Assembly: GCA_900170005.1 (NCBI GenBank)
Contig: LT827128.1
Location: 1,856,168 to 1,920,167, forward strand
DNA from: Gordonibacter massiliensis (ex Traore et al. 2017)
GTDB lineage: Bacteria; Actinomycetota; Coriobacteriia; Coriobacteriales; Eggerthellaceae
Direction: 5' to 3'
Length of the DNA stretch: 64,000 nucleotides
The stretch's first letter is position 1; each line of letters opens with the position of its first letter. Position numbers and translations under genes: made by a program. A model generated the notes under the pieces. It made no database searches, was not told the DNA's origin, and saw nothing but the letters and a program-made list of their open reading frames with translations. Positions 43,321-51,682 of the stretch are shown piece after piece.

Positions 43321-43701
43321 ATGCCCGCCAAAACCATAGCGCTTCCCCGGCAACTTGGCGTGGCGGTGCGCGACCAACGCAAGCGCCTCAACCTAACGCA
43401 AGCCCAGCTGGCCGAGCGTTCCCGCGTGTCCCGCAGGCTCATAACGAACCTGGAGCTTGGCGACGCCGACGGCATTGCTCTCAGCAACGTTCTTCGCATC
43501 CTCGACACCTTGAACATGGACCTGTCCGTGAGCTGGCAAGAAGCGTCCGGATCACTGAAACCTCAAAACCAAGCCGGCAAGCCTCTTCCCTCGACCAAGC
43601 AGGGCAACCCGTCGTACCAAAAAGCTCTCGACGGCATAGTCGCCGCCGCGCTTCGCCAAGCGGGGTCCGACGCGACAACCCCTGCAGAGAAAGGCAGGTA
43701 G
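43321..43701 (+). CDS. hipB: HipB-like antitoxin, XRE-family
   Basis: 126 residues; AAGGAGG precedes the ATG. A helix-turn-helix (LNLTQAQLAERSRVSRRLITNLELGD, quoted in full length under the family's usual position, residues 22-47 shown as LTQAQLAERSRVSRRL) sits in the first 70 residues. The C-terminus, SYQKALDGIVAAALRQAG, is of the type that contacts the toxin. It ends 2 bp before hipA. It should neutralise HipA and repress the operon through the half-sites at 43218-43285. Confidence 0.87.
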   Translation: MPAKTIALPRQLGVAVRDQRKRLNLTQAQLAERSRVSRRLITNLELGDADGIALSNVLRILDTLNMDLSVSWQEASGSLKPQNQAGKPLPSTKQGNPSYQKALDGIVAAALRQAGSDATTPAEKGR

Positions 43702-43703
43702 CT

Positions 43704-44975
43704 GTGACCGAATCGACCCTGATCGTGTTCATCTGCGGCCGCCGCGTCGGCACTATCGAGCAGAACAACGCCGGTTTGCTCGGCTTTCGCTACGATCCCG
43801 ACTACAACGGTATCCCGCTTTCCCTCTCCATGCCGGTGTCGAACCGCACGTTCCCCCATAAGGTCGTGCAGCCTTTTCTTTTCGGGCTTCTGCCCGATGA
43901 CCGAAGCGTCCGCAGAAGCATCGGCCTTGAATTCGGCGTGAGAAGCGACAACCCCTTCCTGCTGCTTCGAAACATAGGCCTCGACTGTCCTGGAGCCGTA
44001 CAGTTCTGCCCGCCCGAACAAGTCGACAGCCTGCTGGAGCGCACGGCCGATCTCGAACCCATCGACGAGGCGGCCATAGGCCGGAGGCTGGCGGCGCTGA
44101 GGGAGCGCCGTGAAGACTCGTGGCTCGGATCTCAAGAGCATTGGTCCCTCGGCGGCAACCAAGGAAAATTCGCACTCGCGCGTCACGGCGATCGCTGGTT
44201 CGAGTGCCACGGCTCTGCCCCAACCACGCACATCTTCAAAAACGGCGTATACGGATTCCGCCTGCAAGCCTTGAACGAATTCGTCTGCATGCGTCTAGCG
44301 GCTCGATGCGGCCTTCCGGCCGCCGGGGTGAGCTACGAAACCTTTGGCGGAGAGCCGGCCATCGTGATCGAGCGCTACGACCGGACGAAGCTGCCCGACG
44401 GCGCAACCCTGCGACTGCATCAAGAGGATTTCTGCCAGATCCTCGGCATCCTCCCCGAAAACAAGTATCCGGAGTACGGAGGACCGGGAGCAGCGGACAT
44501 CTTGGGCGTCATCGCATCGACTGCGAAGGCGGCGAGGAACGCCAAGCTGTTCACCGCCATGTTGTTCTTCAACTACCTAGTGGGCGCACCCGACGCCCAC
44601 GCGAAGAACTACTCGCTGCTCCTCGGCGAGGGGCGCGATGCGCTTGTGGCGCCGTTGTACGATGTTGCGTCAGGACTGGCCTACGACGAACTGCGCCGCA
44701 AAGCACGTCTGGCCATGAGCATCGGGGGCGAGAACAGGATCGGACGCGTGACCCGCAACAGCATCAAACGCTACGCCGAAGCGAACGACCTCGCTCGCTT
44801 CGATTTGGGAGAAGCCGCGTGCGTTGAGCTCATGTCCGAACTCGCCCAAGCAGTGCTGGACAACCTTGCCGAGGCGTTCAACGACGCACAAGCGGCGGAA
44901 GGAGCAGACGAGCTGCGGGATCGCTTGGAAGAGCCCATCGCCGAGCTGTGCCGAACAACGCTCGGTCGGCTTTAG
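43704..44975 (+). CDS. hipA: HipA-like serine/threonine kinase toxin
   Basis: 423 residues from GTG 43704. HipA motifs are complete: N-subdomain with LPDDRSVR, then GNQGKFALAR, THIFK, IERYDR, HQEDFCQILG, LVGAPDAHAKNYSLL (catalytic Asp and Asn) and PLYDVASGL (metal-binding Asp). HipA of E. coli phosphorylates glutamyl-tRNA synthetase to induce dormancy; the target here is not known. It is intact and paired with hipB. It is convergent with SPFH 4, only 28 bp apart. Confidence 0.92.
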   Translation: MTESTLIVFICGRRVGTIEQNNAGLLGFRYDPDYNGIPLSLSMPVSNRTFPHKVVQPFLFGLLPDDRSVRRSIGLEFGVRSDNPFLLLRNIGLDCPGAVQFCPPEQVDSLLERTADLEPIDEAAIGRRLAALRERREDSWLGSQEHWSLGGNQGKFALARHGDRWFECHGSAPTTHIFKNGVYGFRLQALNEFVCMRLAARCGLPAAGVSYETFGGEPAIVIERYDRTKLPDGATLRLHQEDFCQILGILPENKYPEYGGPGAADILGVIASTAKAARNAKLFTAMLFFNYLVGAPDAHAKNYSLLLGEGRDALVAPLYDVASGLAYDELRRKARLAMSIGGENRIGRVTRNSIKRYAEANDLARFDLGEAACVELMSELAQAVLDNLAEAFNDAQAAEGADELRDRLEEPIAELCRTTLGRL

Positions 44976-45003
44976 AAGCCCGGATCTGCGGTCCCGCTCG
45001 CCC

Positions 45004-45927
45004 TCACTCGCCCAGATCCAGCTTGCCCACGTTGAAGCCGTCGGCTAGAGAGCTCGGGGCCAGCAGCACGCCCTTCGAGTCCTTGGCGCCCTCGTAGGCC
45101 AGGTTCATGGCGCGCAGCTTCATGGCGCGAGGGTTGCGGTCGTACACCTCGGCCGCTTCCACGAACATCTCGGAGATGTCCTTCTCCACCTCGGCCAGGA
45201 TGATGCGGGCGTTGCGCTCGCGCTCGGCCTGGGCTTCCTTCGACAGCGCGTCCTGCAGCTCGCGCGGGATCATGATGTCGCGGATCTCCACCGAGATAAC
45301 CGTCACGCCCCACTGCTCGCACTTCTTGCCCAGCATCTCCTCCAAATCGCGGTCGATCTGCTTGCGACGCGTGGAGATGTCGGCCAGGTTCAGCTGGCCT
45401 ATCACGTCGCGCATGGCCGTCTGCGCCGAACGGAGCACGGCCTTGGGGTAGTTCTCCACCTCCAGGCATGCCTTCTCGGCGTCCCACACCATCCAGAACA
45501 GGATGGCGTCCACATCCACCGGCACGAGGTCGGCCGTGAGCGCGGCCTCGGCGGAAAACGAGGCGGTGGTGATGCGCTGGTCAACGTGGATAGCCGCGTA
45601 CTCGACGAACGGAATGCAGCAGTACAGCCCCGGCCCGGCGATGCGGTTGAACTTGCCGAGGCGTAGGATGGCCACGCGCTCCCAATGCGGCGCGATGCGC
45701 ACCGACGTGGCGGCCACGAAGCCTACCACGATGGAAGCGGCGACGGTCAACGGCGACGCGAGCCCAATCGTCAACAGGAACGGAACGAGGAACCCCACCG
45801 CGAACACGGCGAGGAAGAACAGGTACACCCCTCCGCGGGAAGCGTCGTTGGCCTCGAGTTCGGTCTCGGCGATCTTCCGCTCGCCCTGCGCGTCGTTTCC
45901 GGCACCATTACGCTTGAACAATCCCAT
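45004..45927 (-). CDS. SPFH/slipin membrane protein, cluster D
   Basis: 307 residues. Hydrophobic hairpin at about 32-80, then ERVAILRLGKFNRIAGPGLYC and the SPFH domain, ending IRDIMIPRELQDALSKEAQAERERNAR. The C-terminal signature is a variant, PSSLADGF. It is the last gene of the run of catalytic subunit, ferredoxin, NrfD, TorD, GntR, SPFH, and follows GntR 4 by 25 bp. This arrangement is the best evidence that the SPFH proteins here work with the molybdoenzymes. Confidence 0.88.
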   Translation of the reverse strand: MGLFKRNGAGNDAQGERKIAETELEANDASRGGVYLFFLAVFAVGFLVPFLLTIGLASPLTVAASIVVGFVAATSVRIAPHWERVAILRLGKFNRIAGPGLYCCIPFVEYAAIHVDQRITTASFSAEAALTADLVPVDVDAILFWMVWDAEKACLEVENYPKAVLRSAQTAMRDVIGQLNLADISTRRKQIDRDLEEMLGKKCEQWGVTVISVEIRDIMIPRELQDALSKEAQAERERNARIILAEVEKDISEMFVEAAEVYDRNPRAMKLRAMNLAYEGAKDSKGVLLAPSSLADGFNVGKLDLGE

Positions 45928-45952
45928 CGTCGCCCCTCCGATCGATCGTCGT

Positions 45953-46387
45953 TCACTCCGCTTCGCCTGCGGCGGCCAGTCGGCCCCTCACCAGATCGGC
46001 GATATCCTGGCGAGGCACGCCCAACTCCCGGCATTGACGGATGAACTCGTCCGCCAGAAACTCGACCTCGGACTTCGCCGCCTCGGCCTCGGCGGGGGCC
46101 CGCTCGGCCACGAACGTCCCCTTGCCGCGCTTCGACACGATGTAGCCGTCGCGCTCGATGTCTTGGTACACCTTGCTCACCGTGTTGTAGTTCACGCCCA
46201 GATCAACGGCCAGCTCGCGCACGGTGGGCAGCTTGTCGCCAACTTGGAACTTCCCAGACGCTATCAGGTATATCAAACGATTGCGCAACTGAAGCCACAG
46301 CGGGATTCCGCTGTCGCTGTCGATGGTGATCTGCACGGTTTGATTGGCGGCGCTCACTCTGAGATAGTCCCCACCTTCGTTCGCCAC
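45953..46387 (-). CDS. GntR-family (YtrA subfamily) regulator, cluster D
   Basis: 144 residues. Winged helix: SGIPLWLQLRNRLIYLIASG, DKLPTVRELAVDLGVNYNTVSKVY, ending RGKGTFVAE; short C-terminal helices follow. It lies 177 bp after torD D, with a half-site (GTCACATGATA) just upstream of its start, so it may also have its own promoter. The likely targets are that site and the cluster D promoter near 51513. Confidence 0.9.
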   Translation of the reverse strand: MANEGGDYLRVSAANQTVQITIDSDSGIPLWLQLRNRLIYLIASGKFQVGDKLPTVRELAVDLGVNYNTVSKVYQDIERDGYIVSKRGKGTFVAERAPAEAEAAKSEVEFLADEFIRQCRELGVPRQDIADLVRGRLAAAGEAE

Positions 46388-46392
46388 ATTGT

Positions 46393-46405
46393 TTCGTCAC
46401 ATGAT
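46393..46405. promoter_or_regulatory. Half-site upstream of GntR 4
   Basis: CGTCACATGATAG differs by one base from the TGTCATATGATA arm of the cluster A operator. Single half-site only. Confidence 0.4.
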
Positions 46406-46564
46406 AGCATTCCTCGTCGCGCTTGCCACGCACGTCCGCCATCAGCATCGAGGCTCCGCGCGGCCGACCTGGAGGGAGGGTTGGCCGACCGGGCGGAGCC
46501 CGCAAACCGGACGCCCCGCCGAATCGGCGAACGCCGACCCTTGGGGCTCGCGAAGGTGCGATGG

Positions 46565-47209
46565 CTAGGCGAGGGCAAGCTCCTCCCGTTCGAATTCCAA
46601 GAACTGGCGCGTCGTTTCGGCGAGCCCGCGGTACAGACCCAGCTTCGCGCGTCTTTCAAGGTCGTCGCAAAGCTGCGGCACCCACGTCAGCAGGTGGTCG
46701 CGCGCAAACGCCCGCTGCGCCTCATGCGCCGTATCGGCGGCCGCATCGTCGCCTGCCGACGCGGCGTCCAGCTCCTTGCGGCAGAGCCGGGCCATGAACT
46801 CGAACTCGATGGCCACGTGGTCTTCGGGAACGTTCAAGTCCCCCGCGCGCTCGAACCCCGAGCTCCGGTAGTCTGCGAGCACCTCGTCGCGCGCCTTCTG
46901 CATGAGCAGGCGCTCGGCGCTCGTGTACACCGATTCGTAGGGGAACACCGGGTCGGCGGACATGTTCAGCAGCAGCGCCGCGAACTCGGCCGCCGCCTCC
47001 GTTCGCACGGAGGCGAGGTCGGCGGACGGCAGCTCGGCCACGAACCGACCCAACTCCCCTTCGAGCTGCGGAGGCCGCTCGGCCAAACGCGCCAAAAACT
47101 CCTCCGTCACCTCTTCAAGGAACATGTGGGACAGAAACGAGTACGTGACCTCCCTCGCCTCGCAACTCGCGCGATCGACATGCGCTTCCATATCCGCCTC
47201 CCTCGACAT
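46565..47209 (-). CDS. TorD-family chaperone, cluster D
   Basis: 214 residues, without the insertion found in clusters B and C. Visible features: EVTYSFLSHMFLEEVTEEFL at the N-terminus, FAALLLNMSADPVFPYESVY, and HVAIEFEFMARLCRKEL. It binds the Tat signal of its enzyme and assists cofactor insertion (family knowledge). It lies 15 bp after NrfD D in the operon. Confidence 0.88.
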   Translation of the reverse strand: MSREADMEAHVDRASCEAREVTYSFLSHMFLEEVTEEFLARLAERPPQLEGELGRFVAELPSADLASVRTEAAAEFAALLLNMSADPVFPYESVYTSAERLLMQKARDEVLADYRSSGFERAGDLNVPEDHVAIEFEFMARLCRKELDAASAGDDAAADTAHEAQRAFARDHLLTWVPQLCDDLERRAKLGLYRGLAETTRQFLEFEREELALA

Positions 47210-47224
47210 CTGCCTACTCGTCTT

Positions 47225-48208
47225 CTACGATATCAGCATAACCATGTTCTGGGCCGCCTGCAGCGCCGCCGGACTGATGAGCGCAGCGTGCAAGCCGGCC
47301 GACAGCACCAGGAACCGCAGCGTGAACCCGCCGACGAGCGCGCAGGTCGCGCCTCCCACCGGCACGGCGGGCGCGATCTTGCCGCCGCCCTTTCGCCTCG
47401 AAACCACAACCTGAACCAAGGCCGCCACGAGCGGAACGCCCAGTCCCACGACAACCACGAGCAGCCAGAACTGCACGCTCAGCACGCCGTTGGTGAGCAA
47501 GCCCACCGACACCGCCTCGTTCGAGCCCGCACCCTGCATCGTCAGCACGAACGCCGCCAGCACGATGGCCTCCAGAACCACCAGGCACACCACCGCCCAT
47601 TCGAGTGCCGTGCGCACGCCGTGCACGCCTTCGTCCTTCTCCAGCACGGTGGCGAAGATGGCCACCGCCGCCACGCCTGTGTCAAGCGCCGACACGGTGA
47701 ACAGGACCGGCAGCAGCCACGAACCCCACAGGGGGATGGCCGGCGCCGCGCTCAACAACACGCCCGTGTACGCCGCCACGGCGAGTGCGCACGGAATGCC
47801 GATGATGGCGAGCGCCTTGTTGATGCCGTCGCGCGCCCGGCCGAGCGGCTTCACAACCGACCCCAGCCAGTCGGCTATCTTGTCGGTGGTGAACAGCGCG
47901 CTCAACGCAAACACGATGATCGTGGCGAACAGGAGCCATGCGCCCACCGCCATCCACGACGAACCGTTCACAAAGCTCTTGAACAGGATCATGGCCTGGA
48001 AGGGCTTCGCCACCTCGGAGACCAATGCCAGCAGGCCGATGGCCAGCGCGACCACCGCCGTCCACACGCCTCCCGTCACGGTTTTCTTGAACCGCCCCGG
48101 CTTAGCTAGGCGCAAGATGGACACCGTCAGAAACGCGCCCGCGCCCAAACCGCCGAGGAACAGGTATATCGCCGGCAGCCAACCCCACGTCGTCTGCAAC
48201 TCAACCAT
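47225..48208 (-). CDS. DmsC/NrfD-like quinol anchor, cluster D
   Basis: 327 residues, 8-9 hydrophobic helices. It begins LPAIYLFLGGLGAGAFL and ends with a GGFTLRFLVLSAGLHA segment, so it belongs to the same subtype as the orphan membrane proteins of modules 1-3 and differs from the large NrfD of clusters A-C. Here it sits between ferredoxin and torD, in the normal anchor position. That links the module-type membrane protein to a molybdoenzyme directly. Confidence 0.9.
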   Translation of the reverse strand: MVELQTTWGWLPAIYLFLGGLGAGAFLTVSILRLAKPGRFKKTVTGGVWTAVVALAIGLLALVSEVAKPFQAMILFKSFVNGSSWMAVGAWLLFATIIVFALSALFTTDKIADWLGSVVKPLGRARDGINKALAIIGIPCALAVAAYTGVLLSAAPAIPLWGSWLLPVLFTVSALDTGVAAVAIFATVLEKDEGVHGVRTALEWAVVCLVVLEAIVLAAFVLTMQGAGSNEAVSVGLLTNGVLSVQFWLLVVVVGLGVPLVAALVQVVVSRRKGGGKIAPAVPVGGATCALVGGFTLRFLVLSAGLHAALISPAALQAAQNMVMLIS

Positions 48209-48283
48209 GAGTGTTCCTCCTTTCCGTCATGTCAGCCGGAAGCGACCCGGACCTTGCGGCCCGTGACCCCCGGCGTCGAGTTG

Positions 48284-48811
48284 TCACGACACGACGACCG
48301 AGGGCTTCGTCGCGCTGTCGGCCATCTGCCTTGCCTTCTTGCCGGCGACCTTCTCGGCCAGCTCGCCCATCTCACCGTACTGCAAGGCCTGCGTCGGGCA
48401 CGTGGCCACGCAATGCGGCATGTCGCCCGGCGTCACGCCGTTGCCGATGCAGCAGTCGCACTTGTCCATGCCGGCATCGGTGTACTGAGGCACGCCGAAC
48501 GGGCAGGCGAAGAAGCAGTAGCGGCAGCCGATGCACTTCTCTTTGTCCACCACCACGATGCCGTCCTCGCCGCGCTTCGAGATGGCGCCCGCCGGACACA
48601 CCTTCGCGCAGGCGGGATCACCGCAGTGCATGCAGGACATCGACACGAACTTTCGCGTGACGTTCGGGAACGTTCCGCTTTCAACCTCGTGGACCTTGCG
48701 CCGGGCGATGGTTCCCGCCTCGATGCCGTTCCACTGCTTGCAGGCCACCTCGCACGCCCAGCACTTGATGCAGCGCTCGGTGTCCATATAGAAGCCGTAT
48801 TGTTTCGCCAT
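48284..48811 (-). CDS. 4Fe-4S ferredoxin subunit, cluster D
   Basis: 175 residues, shorter than those of clusters A-C. Cysteine groups: CIKCWACEVAC, CMHCGDPACAKVC, CIGCRYCFFAC and CDCCIGNGV...CVATC. Four [4Fe-4S] clusters are expected. The start overlaps nothing but lies 2 bp after the catalytic stop, so translation is coupled. The 75-bp gap to NrfD has no notable feature. Confidence 0.92.
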   Translation of the reverse strand: MAKQYGFYMDTERCIKCWACEVACKQWNGIEAGTIARRKVHEVESGTFPNVTRKFVSMSCMHCGDPACAKVCPAGAISKRGEDGIVVVDKEKCIGCRYCFFACPFGVPQYTDAGMDKCDCCIGNGVTPGDMPHCVATCPTQALQYGEMGELAEKVAGKKARQMADSATKPSVVVS

Positions 48812-48813
48812 GG

Positions 48814-51231
48814 CTAGTTACCCTCCTCCAGCTTGCTGATCTTCACGAGCGTCTGCTTCGACATGGCCGAGTTGAACGGGTCGAAGTTCTCCAGTTCGGA
48901 GTCGTACAGCACGTTGATCTCGCTGCCGCCGTCCAGATGCTCGTATCCGGGCAGGTCGAGCTCCTCGCAAGGCTGCCACCAGCCGCGGCGCGACATGAGC
49001 ACGTCGGGCGCGATGCTTTCCAGATAGCGCGCCACCATCTTCACCCAGCCGTGCTTCGATTCGATCTTCACCCAGTCGCCGTCGGCAATGCCGTACTGCT
49101 TCGCCGTGGCGGGGTTGATCTTCACCCAAGGATAAGGTTGCAACTCACGCAGGTACGGAACGTCCACATAGTAGCTGTGGTTGCATAGACGGTACGCATG
49201 CACGTCGGAGATGACCAGCGGGTACTCTTCCGCGATGTCGGGCGTGCCCGCGATGCTCTCGGCCGGGCCGTTGTACACGGGCAACGGGGATATCGTGCCG
49301 GTGTCGTCGCAGTTCGGTTTGTTGCCGATCCACTCGTTGTAGCACTGCACCTTTCCGTTTGGCAGGCTGGCGAACATCTTCTCGTAGTCCTGGTACTTCG
49401 GCTCGGTGGCCTTCGCGCCGTCGGTGCGCTCCACGAAGATGCCCTTGTTGGCGACGCGCAGCTCCTCCAGCTCGATGCCGGAGCCGTCCAGCTGCTCGCG
49501 CAGGCAGGCGTCCATGTCGCCGTTCCAGAAGTCCTCGCCGTAGCCCATGCGCACAGCCAAGTCGAGGTAGTACTCCCAGTCGGAACGCGACTCGCCCATG
49601 GGCTCCGCGATCTTCTGGTTGATGGCGATGAACGTGCCGTCGACGCCGTTCTTCGTACCGAACTGCTGGTCGGTCTCGTAGTTCGTGCATGCGGGCAGCA
49701 CGTAGTCGGCGAAGTCGCACGATGAGTTCCACTGCGTATCCATGACCACGTAGAAGTCCAGCTTCTTCAACGCCTCCTCGACCTTCTTGGGTTGGCGCGT
49801 GGCGGAAAGCGGGTTCGACGACTGGCCGAATATGCAGCGCAACGGGTAGGGCTTCTCGGTGAGAATGCTCATGATGCCCTTGTAGTAGGCCGTGGTGGGA
49901 CCGGACTCCTGCGTGTCCATGGTCTGGAACCAGCGCGGCGTCTCGGGACCGACGAGGTCGGACACACCGGCCATATAGCCCTTCTCCTCGTCTTCCTTGC
50001 TCTTGGGAAGCTTCTCGGTAAGCTCGTCGACGCCCTTCGTCTTGATGAGCGACGGAGGCGGAACCATCGCGGCACCGCCGCCGCCGGCGATGCCCAGGTT
50101 ACCGGTGATGGCCTCGATGAGGCAGGCGCAAGCCACGGTCCAATGGCCGTCGTTCTGCTGGTCGCCGATGCCGTTGCCGATGTTGATGCCCATGGGCTTC
50201 ACGGTGCCCATCGTGCGGGCCACCTCGTAGATCTGCTCCACCGGGATGCCCGTTATGGGAGAGGCCCACTCGGGCGTGTACTGCTTGATGTGCTCGGCAA
50301 GCTGGTCGAAGCCGTTGCACCAGTTCTCCACGAAGTCGTGGTCGTACAGGTCCTCGCCGATGATGACGTTCAGGAAGGCCATGGCCAGCGCGCCGTCCGT
50401 GCCGGGACGCACCGGCACCCAGATGTCGGCCTTCGAGGCCAACCCGTCCTGCATGGGGCGGATGTCGATGACCTTGAGGCCCTTCTCGATGGCATTGAGA
50501 CGGGCGTAAGGGTTGCCCTGGTTGACGGCGGAGTTCTCGCTGTTGTAGCCCCACACCACCAAAAGCTTCGTCTTGTTCAGCTGGCCGGGAGCCGTGTCGG
50601 TGGCCTGCGCGTGTTTCGGGCCGCCGATGGTCACCAAGCGCGAGAACATGCGCTGCGAGTTGCAGATGGCGCTGTGCATGTAGTTCGGGCTGCCGTGAAC
50701 GTTCAGGAAGCGACGGCCCATCATGCCGAGCACCGCGTAGAATTGCGGCGAAAGCACGCCGTAGGACTTGGCGCCGTACTGTTCTTTCTGTTCGAGCAGC
50801 TTTGCGGCGATGGCGTCCATGGCCTCGTCCCACGTGCAGCGCTCGAACTTGCCCTCGCCCTTCTCGCCCGTGCGCTTCATGGGATACAGAATGCGACCGG
50901 GCGCGTAAAGCACGGCCATGGCCGCATTGCCCTTCGCGCAGAGGCTGCGACTGCCGCGACCCCAGTTGTTGCCCGCCTCGGGATTGCCCTCGACGTTCGT
51001 CCAGCGCCCGTCCTTGATGTAGCACAGCGTGGAGCAGTGCGTGCGGGCGGGACCGCACATCTGGCACCAGGCGTGGCGGACTTCCACCTCGCCCGAAGCG
51101 ACGCCGGCCTCGCCGGCGGGACTCGGTTTGAGCGTCTCCTGGCTCGCACAGCCCGAGAGCGCGGCCATCGCGCCCAGAGCGGCCGTCCCCTGCAGGAACG
51201 CGCGCCTCGTCAGCTTCCCTTCCTGTGTCAT
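48814..51231 (-). CDS. Tat-exported molybdopterin oxidoreductase, predicted lipoprotein, cluster D
   Basis: 805 residues from ATG 51231, with AGGAGGAAGG upstream. The signal has Arg9-Arg10 (KLTRRAFLQG) and a lipobox LSGC with Cys28, so export by Tat and lipid anchoring are both predicted. Cys56, 59, 66, 70 and 98 form the iron-sulfur region. HSAICNSQ places Cys190 where the molybdenum ligand should be, as in polysulfide or thiosulfate reductases. That makes it a different subfamily from A-C. The substrate is unknown. It heads a run of six genes ending with SPFH. Confidence 0.92.
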   Translation of the reverse strand: MTQEGKLTRRAFLQGTAALGAMAALSGCASQETLKPSPAGEAGVASGEVEVRHAWCQMCGPARTHCSTLCYIKDGRWTNVEGNPEAGNNWGRGSRSLCAKGNAAMAVLYAPGRILYPMKRTGEKGEGKFERCTWDEAMDAIAAKLLEQKEQYGAKSYGVLSPQFYAVLGMMGRRFLNVHGSPNYMHSAICNSQRMFSRLVTIGGPKHAQATDTAPGQLNKTKLLVVWGYNSENSAVNQGNPYARLNAIEKGLKVIDIRPMQDGLASKADIWVPVRPGTDGALAMAFLNVIIGEDLYDHDFVENWCNGFDQLAEHIKQYTPEWASPITGIPVEQIYEVARTMGTVKPMGINIGNGIGDQQNDGHWTVACACLIEAITGNLGIAGGGGAAMVPPPSLIKTKGVDELTEKLPKSKEDEEKGYMAGVSDLVGPETPRWFQTMDTQESGPTTAYYKGIMSILTEKPYPLRCIFGQSSNPLSATRQPKKVEEALKKLDFYVVMDTQWNSSCDFADYVLPACTNYETDQQFGTKNGVDGTFIAINQKIAEPMGESRSDWEYYLDLAVRMGYGEDFWNGDMDACLREQLDGSGIELEELRVANKGIFVERTDGAKATEPKYQDYEKMFASLPNGKVQCYNEWIGNKPNCDDTGTISPLPVYNGPAESIAGTPDIAEEYPLVISDVHAYRLCNHSYYVDVPYLRELQPYPWVKINPATAKQYGIADGDWVKIESKHGWVKMVARYLESIAPDVLMSRRGWWQPCEELDLPGYEHLDGGSEINVLYDSELENFDPFNSAMSKQTLVKISKLEEGN

Positions 51232-51510
51232 GCCCTTCCTCCTGTCTTCGTCTGGCTGGTTCGCCCGCGACTCCCTCCGCGCGGACGGCTTGCTTCGGTG
51301 CCCCATCGGCTCGCTTCCGATCCCGACGAAAAAACGCGACGCTTTTGAACGAAGCCGAGCACGGCTCCGCCGGGCCTTGCGGCCTGTTTGCATAACGTGT
51401 TGTCGAATGGATTGGACGATCGGATGCGACCGACGCGGACTAGTAGCTCACCCTCATAAGACCAACTCCCTCGAGCCCTCCCCCGAGCTCTCCTAGTTGT
51501 CTGATTGAAC

Positions 51511-51529
51511 TATTGTCATATTACCATAG
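51511..51529. promoter_or_regulatory. Operator-like site of cluster D
   Basis: TTGTCATAT (51513-51521) lies inside an imperfect symmetry CTATTGTCAT...CCATAG. It is the same half-site as in the other clusters. Confidence 0.45.
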
Positions 51530-51618
51530 GTTTTTGGTTTTATTAAGGTGTTTAATTACTCTATTTTGAGAATAATTCTGATATAGGTGTTGAATCAACC
51601 GCGCCTCTTTCCTTATGG

Positions 51619-51650
51619 AAAAAAGCCGAGCCGCATGTTTGCGACTCGGC
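51619..51650 (-). terminator. Intrinsic terminator of the XRE gene
   Basis: On the minus strand, a hairpin with stem GCCGAG/CTCGGC (51625-51650, extended by CGCA/TGCG) is followed directly by six T. This is a textbook rho-independent terminator 33 bp after the gene at 51683. Confidence 0.85.
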
Positions 51651-51682
51651 CGAAGAAGGTCGTCTGTTCGATTGCTCGGTGC

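Larger units (their letters stand above)
51232..51682. other. Promoter region of cluster D
   Basis: 450 bp between the XRE gene and catalytic gene D. It holds the half-site at 51513-51521, AT-rich promoter sequence around 51500-51590, and the XRE terminator at 51619-51650. Confidence 0.6.

Noticed and set aside
45503-48109. Plus-strand open frame of 868 codons across SPFH 4, GntR 4, TorD D and NrfD D
   Set aside because: Covers several recognisable minus-strand genes and has no domain; a codon-bias artefact.
12191-51231. Naming the catalytic subunits as known catechol or cardiac-glycoside reductases of Eggerthella
   Set aside because: Only family-level similarity can be seen; no diagnostic residue or neighbour supports a specific substrate.
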